DNA of 10,449 nt from an uncultured Eubacteriales bacterium (GTDB lineage Bacteria > Bacillota > Clostridia > Oscillospirales > CAG-382), in the NCBI GenBank assembly GCA_934446095.1, contig CAKSDR010000048.1, positions 1 through 10,449 on the forward strand, read 5' to 3'. Position 1 is the stretch's first letter. Each line of letters opens with the position of its first letter. Below, in pieces: positions 6,484-10,449 of this stretch. The notes under the pieces are model-generated. The model was not told the origin of the DNA. It made no database searches and was given only the letters and a program-made list of their open reading frames with translations. The translations under genes and the position numbers were made by a program.

Positions 6484-6519
6484 CGTACCACATAATCACC
6501 ATTATGTGGTACGCTTATT
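6484..6519 (+). terminator. Possible intrinsic terminator formed by the right repeat
   Basis: As RNA, CGTACCACATAAT (6484-6496), the loop CACC and ATTATGTGGTACG (6501-6513) make a perfect 13-bp hairpin followed directly by CTTATTTTT. It could stop read-through from the recombinase side into the polysaccharide genes. After inversion the three outermost left-arm bases (CGT) would be lost, leaving a 10-bp stem set back from the T run, so a weaker terminator. The T run is interrupted and the stem AT-rich, so efficiency is uncertain. Confidence 0.45.
6487..6510 (-). repeat. Right inverted repeat, candidate recombination site (IRR)
   Basis: Read on the - strand it is left arm ACCACATAA, spacer TGGTGA (6501-6496), right arm TTATGTGGT: perfectly symmetric arms around an asymmetric spacer. 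It equals the left site at 23 of 24 positions and lies in the opposite orientation, so recombination between the two predicts inversion, not excision. Confidence 0.88.
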
Positions 6520-6662
6520 TTTACTGCCTTGAAAGGTAACTTTTGACCTTCATTATACGGGGGCAGCAATAGGAATTGCTTTTCTGATACAGCTGCGGCT
6601 TTAAAAATGATTTAAAAAAGATAATTGCCGGCACGCCGGCAATTGGCAAAGGAGGAATTCCG
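6511..6662 (+). promoter_or_regulatory. Leader of the polysaccharide operon with a GC-rich hairpin before the start
   Basis: This fixed region between the right repeat and the first polysaccharide gene would form the 5' leader in the ON state. AATTGCCGGC (6623-6632) and GCCGGCAATT (6635-6644) make a perfect 10-bp palindrome with only AC between, ending 6 nt before the GGAGG ribosome binding site (6651-6655). There is no T run, so it is not a terminator; it may stabilise the mRNA, tune translation or be a protein-bound antitermination element. A smaller hairpin, AGCAAT and ATTGCT around AGGA, lies near 6565-6580. No open frame with a ribosome binding site was found here. Confidence 0.55.
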
Positions 6663-7829
6663 GTGGTTTACAGGATCAGAAAAATGAACATCGGACTTGA
6701 CTGCCTTCTTGCATGCGTTTATTTTCTCGCTTTGCCGCTTACAATAACAACCGGCGCTTCCGGAAGTTCTTTCCTGAAAGTAATCACAATACCTATTGCC
6801 GGATATTTTGCTGTGAGTTTGATTTTTTATAAAGATAAATTTGTATTCAATTCGATTCATTGCTTTTCCGCCCTTTTTCTTATAAGTACTGCGGTAACTC
6901 TTTTTGCCGACAGCAGCAGCGCTTCACTGATTTATGTGCGCGGATATATTGAAACAATAGGGCTTATGTTTCTTATAACCGTAAAAAAATATAACGAAAA
7001 TGAAATAAAGGCATTTGAAATTGCACAACTGATGTTGCTTTTTGTAATGATATGTCTTGGATTTGCAGGCGCCGATTGGTACGGCGGAAGAAATACCATG
7101 ACCATATTCGGAGCCACAAGCGATCCAAATTATTTTATCGGCTTTTTCATTCTCCCGACAACGGTTGCATTGAAAAAACTGAGGGAAAATAAAATATACG
7201 CTGTTATTTGCTCTGTGATGATACTTCTTACAGGGTATATAGTTCTTTCTTCCGGGTCAAGGGGCGGACTTCTTGCGTGGATTGTAACCGTCGTATCATA
7301 TGTTTTCATAAATGCAAAATCCGCAAAGCAAAGACTTATTGGCATGGCGGCAGCGTTTTTTGCTGCAGTTGCTTTGTGGACGATAGTAATACCGCTTTTG
7401 CCTGAAACCGTATCATCAAGATTCAGCATAGAAGCGGTGCTGAAGTCAAGAGGAACTGCGAGAGCAGATATATGGGAATCTATGTTTGAAACAATAAGAA
7501 ACTCTACATGGGAACTGCTTTCGGGCAGGGGAATTACAGCGTATCACCGTATGGTAGTCGACGGCAGAGTAGAATATGTGGTTGCGCACAATCAGTTTAT
7601 ACAAGCACTTTACAATCAGGGAATATTGGGATTTTTATCTTTTGCGTTAATGTCGTTTGCCGCAGTACTGAGAAATATAAAAAAGAGGGGATATATATCG
7701 TCGGCTATGCTTGGAATGCTTGCTCTTGCAATGACTCTTTCAGTAAATCCAAGCATTAAGTCATACTGGAATTTATTAATATATTCCGCCTTTTGTTTTC
7801 AAACTTCGGAAAGTACAGAGGGGAGTTGA
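6663..7829 (+). CDS. O-antigen ligase / Wzy-type polysaccharide polymerase family membrane protein
   Basis: This 388-residue polytopic membrane protein, with about ten hydrophobic segments, probably joins lipid-linked repeat units into polysaccharide or transfers the chain to its acceptor. Family marks are SGSRGG (197-202) at the end of a helix, a large extracellular loop containing RGTARADIWESMFETI, and AHNQFIQALYNQGILGF starting at residue 308, whose His-Asn-rich start is typical of the Wzy_C/O-antigen-ligase domain. The GTG start is chosen because GGAGG (6651-6655) lies 7 nt upstream; the first in-frame ATG (6684) lacks such a site. It is the first gene of an operon with two Wzz-like genes, which favours a polymerase. 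Transcription probably depends on the orientation of the segment upstream. Polymerase and ligase cannot be told apart by motif. Confidence 0.85.
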   Translation: MVYRIRKMNIGLDCLLACVYFLALPLTITTGASGSSFLKVITIPIAGYFAVSLIFYKDKFVFNSIHCFSALFLISTAVTLFADSSSASLIYVRGYIETIGLMFLITVKKYNENEIKAFEIAQLMLLFVMICLGFAGADWYGGRNTMTIFGATSDPNYFIGFFILPTTVALKKLRENKIYAVICSVMILLTGYIVLSSGSRGGLLAWIVTVVSYVFINAKSAKQRLIGMAAAFFAAVALWTIVIPLLPETVSSRFSIEAVLKSRGTARADIWESMFETIRNSTWELLSGRGITAYHRMVVDGRVEYVVAHNQFIQALYNQGILGFLSFALMSFAAVLRNIKKRGYISSAMLGMLALAMTLSVNPSIKSYWNLLIYSAFCFQTSESTEGS

Positions 7830-7835
7830 TAACGT

Positions 7836-9302
7836 ATGAAATCTTTAAATAAATCCGTGCCGGAAGAATTTAGTACTTTAGAAAAAAGTGCTGACCAAAA
7901 AAAGGAAAGAGAAGTTGTTCCCTATGTCAGAGGAAATTTGAAAAAGTTTCCGAACGGTGGGTACAGATATTTTATAATATGTCTTGCCATAATTGTTGCG
8001 GTGTCTGTGTTATATATTCTTGCATTGAATTTGAATTCGGCATGCATAACGGTTTCAATGTCTTTTTCGGAAATATCAAAAGGACAAAACCCCGACGGTT
8101 CTCCGTTTGATATTTATGAGGTTATATGCGATGAGGTTTTGGAAATGACCTGCGAGAAACTTGACAATAAAATTGACGCTGAAACTTTAAAAAAACATAT
8201 TTCTGTGTCTGGAATAACATCGGACGGAAGTTTTAATGCCATTGAGCAGAATATTTACGACGGGCACGATACATATTCATATTTTCCGCCGCGGTATACA
8301 ATAACATATTCTGTCATATCGGATTCGGTAAGGGCGGACGGAATTATAGCGTCAATATCAGCAGTTTTTAAACAGTTAAAAACCCCGTCAAAAACAAAAG
8401 TGCTTGAGAGTATTGCCGAAAGTTATAAAGAATATTATGAGGACAATTATGTTGTGACAAGAGATTCTTTTAATGTTAACCGGGATGCCGTAGATTCGCT
8501 TGACTATTTTAACAGGGCAGACGAAATGCAAACAATACTGAACAGAATGACAAGGTTCCTTGAAAAAAGATACGAAGAAGATGTAAGGTTTGTTTCATGT
8601 GACGGAACTAGTTTCGGAGATCTTTGTTCAGAGGCCGCAAGAATAGTGGAAAACGATATTGAATCCTACAGGGCGTTTATTATTCAAAACGGGATTACCA
8701 AAGACAGGGATAAACTGTTAAAACAGTTCAGATATGTGTCAAAAACAAATCGCGAACAAACCTTGCGTAACCGCGGTGAATATGCGGTCATGCTTGACGG
8801 CATTTCAATATATGACCCTGCGGTAACAAAAGTCGTATTCATTCCGTCGCTTGACAGCGCAAATGATTTTTATATGAACAGAACGAAAATAGGTATAGAC
8901 TATCTTACCGAGAATGCCCGCAACGCAAATCTTGCGGGTGATGAAACTGAAAATAAAGCAAATTATTACGAATATCTTGCCGGTCAGTTTTCAAGCGTTC
9001 AGAACAGCGAAGAGCATGTTATGCGTTTTGCTGATGAAAAATACTGTGAGATTATGTCGAAAATCAATGACTTTGCGCGAAAAGCGGCAGATGTGAATTA
9101 CGAATATGTAAAAAATGTTTCATATGACGGGATCTCGGTCGGCGGCACAAGTTACGGACAGGGAATTGTAACTTCTGTTGTCGCTGTTGTTAAAATAAGT
9201 ATAATATGGGCGTCTTTTTTATATATTTTATATCTTGCATACGGCGGTCTGATTTTAAGAAAGAAGAGGAAAAACTTGAATGTCAATAAAGGAATTAATT
9301 GA
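7836..9302 (+). CDS. Wzz-like polysaccharide co-polymerase, large two-helix membrane protein
   Basis: The 488-residue protein has a short cytoplasmic N-terminus, TM1 (about 43-66), a large extracellular region of nearly 380 residues with Glu/Lys-rich helical stretches, and TM2 (about 448-474) followed by a basic tail. This two-helix hairpin around a big external domain is the layout of chain-length determinant (Wzz/PCP) proteins, which control polymer length beside Wzy. Sequence motifs are weak, so the call rests on topology and on the place between a Wzy-family gene and a clearer Wzz-like gene. No Walker motifs are present, so there is no fused tyrosine kinase. GAGGGGAG (7818-7825) precedes the ATG, 6 nt after the upstream stop. 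It could instead be an envelope protein specific to this operon. Confidence 0.62.
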   Translation: MKSLNKSVPEEFSTLEKSADQKKEREVVPYVRGNLKKFPNGGYRYFIICLAIIVAVSVLYILALNLNSACITVSMSFSEISKGQNPDGSPFDIYEVICDEVLEMTCEKLDNKIDAETLKKHISVSGITSDGSFNAIEQNIYDGHDTYSYFPPRYTITYSVISDSVRADGIIASISAVFKQLKTPSKTKVLESIAESYKEYYEDNYVVTRDSFNVNRDAVDSLDYFNRADEMQTILNRMTRFLEKRYEEDVRFVSCDGTSFGDLCSEAARIVENDIESYRAFIIQNGITKDRDKLLKQFRYVSKTNREQTLRNRGEYAVMLDGISIYDPAVTKVVFIPSLDSANDFYMNRTKIGIDYLTENARNANLAGDETENKANYYEYLAGQFSSVQNSEEHVMRFADEKYCEIMSKINDFARKAADVNYEYVKNVSYDGISVGGTSYGQGIVTSVVAVVKISIIWASFLYILYLAYGGLILRKKRKNLNVNKGIN

Positions 9303-10449
9303 TAGTTTATTGCTTCGAAGGAAGTTATTCTTTTTTCTTGCCGCGCTTTCGGTCGTTCTTTGCTCTGCGGGACTTAAGGCGAACGAAAACTATACTGCCG
9401 AAATTATAATAAAGTATATAGGAGCGTCTGCGGAAGAAGGACTTGCCGAAAACGGCGAAAAAATTAATCCCTACGAAATTAATAGTTCGCAGGTTGTGAA
9501 AAATGCGGTAACTGAACTCGGGCTTAATAAAAGCAATATTGAAAGAATTTGCCGAAGCATTACAATAACGCCTATTATTTCTATAGCAGAGCAGGAAAAA
9601 CACGCTTCATGGCTTGATAAATTTTCAGATTATGAAAAAAACGAAGAAGGAAAAAAGCATACTGTTTACTATTCGGTAAAATATACAACACCAGAGGGCA
9701 AAGATTATGCAAAGCGAATGCTCAGTGCAATTATAAGTCAGTACCGCCTGTATTATGTTAAAAAATATACGTATGGCAATGATGTAACACAACTTCCCGG
9801 AGAGGCAGCGCTGCAGTACGACTATTACGATACCGTGGACATGCTGAGGAAAAAAATAAATGCAAATATAGAATATATTTCGGATATTGCGGCTTCGGAT
9901 ACCGACTATCGCTCGCCCAAAACAGGGTATTCTCTCATGGATCTTGTTAATGAATATACTTCGCTCAGAGATAGGAATTTGTCCATTGCGGAACAAACAA
10001 CGCTTGAAAACGGAATCACGAAAGATGCCGGCTATTTGAAAAATTCACTCCAAAACAAAATCATAGATGCGCAGTATGAAATAGAACTTAACAGCAAAAA
10101 AGCCGAAACCCAAAAGACGCTTATGACTGTCTATTCTGAGAAAAACCGACAGTATTTGTGGGATAAGGATAGCAACAAGAACAGCGGCGACAGTGAAAGT
10201 TCACAGGTGCGTGAAAATGTGGAGCGTGACCAATATTACACGCACAATAAAACTGTGTATGATAACCTTGTGCTTGATTATGCAAAGTATCGCACCAACG
10301 CCTTGAATAATGATATTGACCGACAGATTTATGAAAGTGATATAAAAAGTTTCAGCGAGAGTACAAACAATGAAGATCAGCAGATGCAACTTTTGAACAT
10401 TCTCAAGACAACTTGCGAAAACTTTAACGAACTGTACGAGCTTACAAGC
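9280..10449 (+). CDS. Wzz-like chain-length determinant protein, 3' end missing
   Basis: An open frame of 390 codons runs from the ATG at 9280 to the window edge without a stop. It overlaps the preceding gene by 23 nt in another frame, with GAGGA (9266-9270) 9 nt before the start. The product begins MSIKELIDSLLLRRKLF, then a transmembrane helix (about 15-33), then YTAEIIIKYIG and INPYEINSSQVVKNAVTELGL. This pattern of first helix, beta strand and selection of a repeated N-terminal fold is typical of Wzz domains. Residues from about 185 on are long charged helices, as expected for the extracellular coiled-coil stalk. The second membrane helix would lie beyond the window. It probably works with the preceding protein and the Wzy-family enzyme in setting polysaccharide length or export. 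Confidence 0.75.
   Translation, partial: MSIKELIDSLLLRRKLFFFLAALSVVLCSAGLKANENYTAEIIIKYIGASAEEGLAENGEKINPYEINSSQVVKNAVTELGLNKSNIERICRSITITPIISIAEQEKHASWLDKFSDYEKNEEGKKHTVYYSVKYTTPEGKDYAKRMLSAIISQYRLYYVKKYTYGNDVTQLPGEAALQYDYYDTVDMLRKKINANIEYISDIAASDTDYRSPKTGYSLMDLVNEYTSLRDRNLSIAEQTTLENGITKDAGYLKNSLQNKIIDAQYEIELNSKKAETQKTLMTVYSEKNRQYLWDKDSNKNSGDSESSQVRENVERDQYYTHNKTVYDNLVLDYAKYRTNALNNDIDRQIYESDIKSFSESTNNEDQQMQLLNILKTTCENFNELYELTS

Larger units (their letters stand above)
6259..6486. other. Putative invertible promoter segment (phase switch), OFF orientation
   Basis: This 228-bp, very AT-rich, non-coding segment lies exactly between two inverted copies of a Xer-type site, with a recombinase gene directly to its left and a polysaccharide operon to its right. 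It contains one perfect sigma-A promoter, on the - strand, facing left. Recombination between inverted sites turns over the DNA between them. Here position x would become 12745 minus x, moving the -10 box to about 6447-6452 and the transcription start to about 6459 on the + strand, roughly 200 nt before the GTG of the first polysaccharide gene. Invertible promoters of this design control surface polysaccharides in gut bacteria, best known from Bacteroides. The layout is seen; inversion in cells is inferred. Confidence 0.82.

Noticed and set aside
6235..6510. The inverted repeats as ends of a small transposon-like element (MITE)
   Set aside because: No target-site duplication is seen outside the repeats, each repeat is itself a two-arm site with a directional spacer, and a matching recombinase lies next door; a site-specific switch explains more.
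5382..6510. Integrase plus attachment sites of a prophage or integrative element
   Set aside because: The repeats are inverted, which predicts inversion and not excision, and there are no phage, conjugation or excisionase genes nearby.
6529..6559. TTGAAA with TATACG as a constitutive promoter for the polysaccharide operon
   Set aside because: The spacer is 19 nt and the -10 matches poorly, so it is too weak to list as a feature.
6541..6620. A small peptide gene in the leader
   Set aside because: Short open stretches exist but none has a start codon with a ribosome binding site.
9325..9996. Minus-strand frames of 92 and 123 codons at the right end
   Set aside because: They are antisense shadows of the Wzz-like gene that runs open from 9280 to the edge, with good ribosome binding site and typical N-terminus.
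1..10449. tRNA, rRNA or CRISPR array
   Set aside because: No cloverleaf-like segment, rRNA-like stretch or regularly spaced identical repeats were noticed on either strand.

Overview
The window looks like chromosomal DNA of a low-GC Gram-positive bacterium, most likely an anaerobic, gut-type member of the Clostridia. The clues are AT-rich sequence, strong AAAGGA/GGAGG ribosome binding sites, TTG and GTG starts, and the Firmicutes gene order ftsE-ftsX-M23 peptidase-S41 peptidase. All protein genes run on the + strand. The species cannot be fixed from sequence reading alone.

Left part (1-5320), housekeeping. First comes the 3' part of a cation diffusion facilitator (CDF) metal exporter. After an AT-rich gap lies a cell-envelope/division cluster: FtsE (ABC ATPase), FtsX (its membrane partner, 4-nt overlap), a secreted coiled-coil protein with an intact M23/LytM peptidase domain (PcsB/EnvC-like), and a PDZ-containing S41 carboxy-terminal processing protease. 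FtsEX would use ATP hydrolysis inside the cell to control the secreted murein hydrolase. A clear intrinsic terminator follows the protease gene.

Middle (5320-6662), the most interesting part. A solo Xer-like tyrosine recombinase gene ends one base before a 24-bp site. An inverted copy (23 of 24 matches) lies 228 bp further on. Each site has a Xer core layout: two roughly 9-bp arms, the inner ones CATAA and TTATGT, around the asymmetric 6-bp spacer TGGTGA. The 228-bp segment between them carries a perfect consensus sigma-A promoter (TTGACA, 17 nt, TATAAT with extended TG) on the - strand, so it points away from the downstream genes and back into the recombinase gene. This reads as a phase-variable invertible promoter captured in the OFF orientation. 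Inversion would place it about 200 nt upstream of the next operon, facing it.

Right part (6663-10449), the presumed target. This is the start of an exopolysaccharide/capsule operon: a Wzy/O-antigen-ligase-family membrane protein, then two consecutive large proteins of polysaccharide co-polymerase (Wzz-like) type. The second overlaps the first by 23 nt and runs off the window. In the model, the recombinase flips the promoter and the cell alternates between making and not making a surface polysaccharide. The recombinase sites, promoter and gene order are seen directly; the switching itself is inferred.
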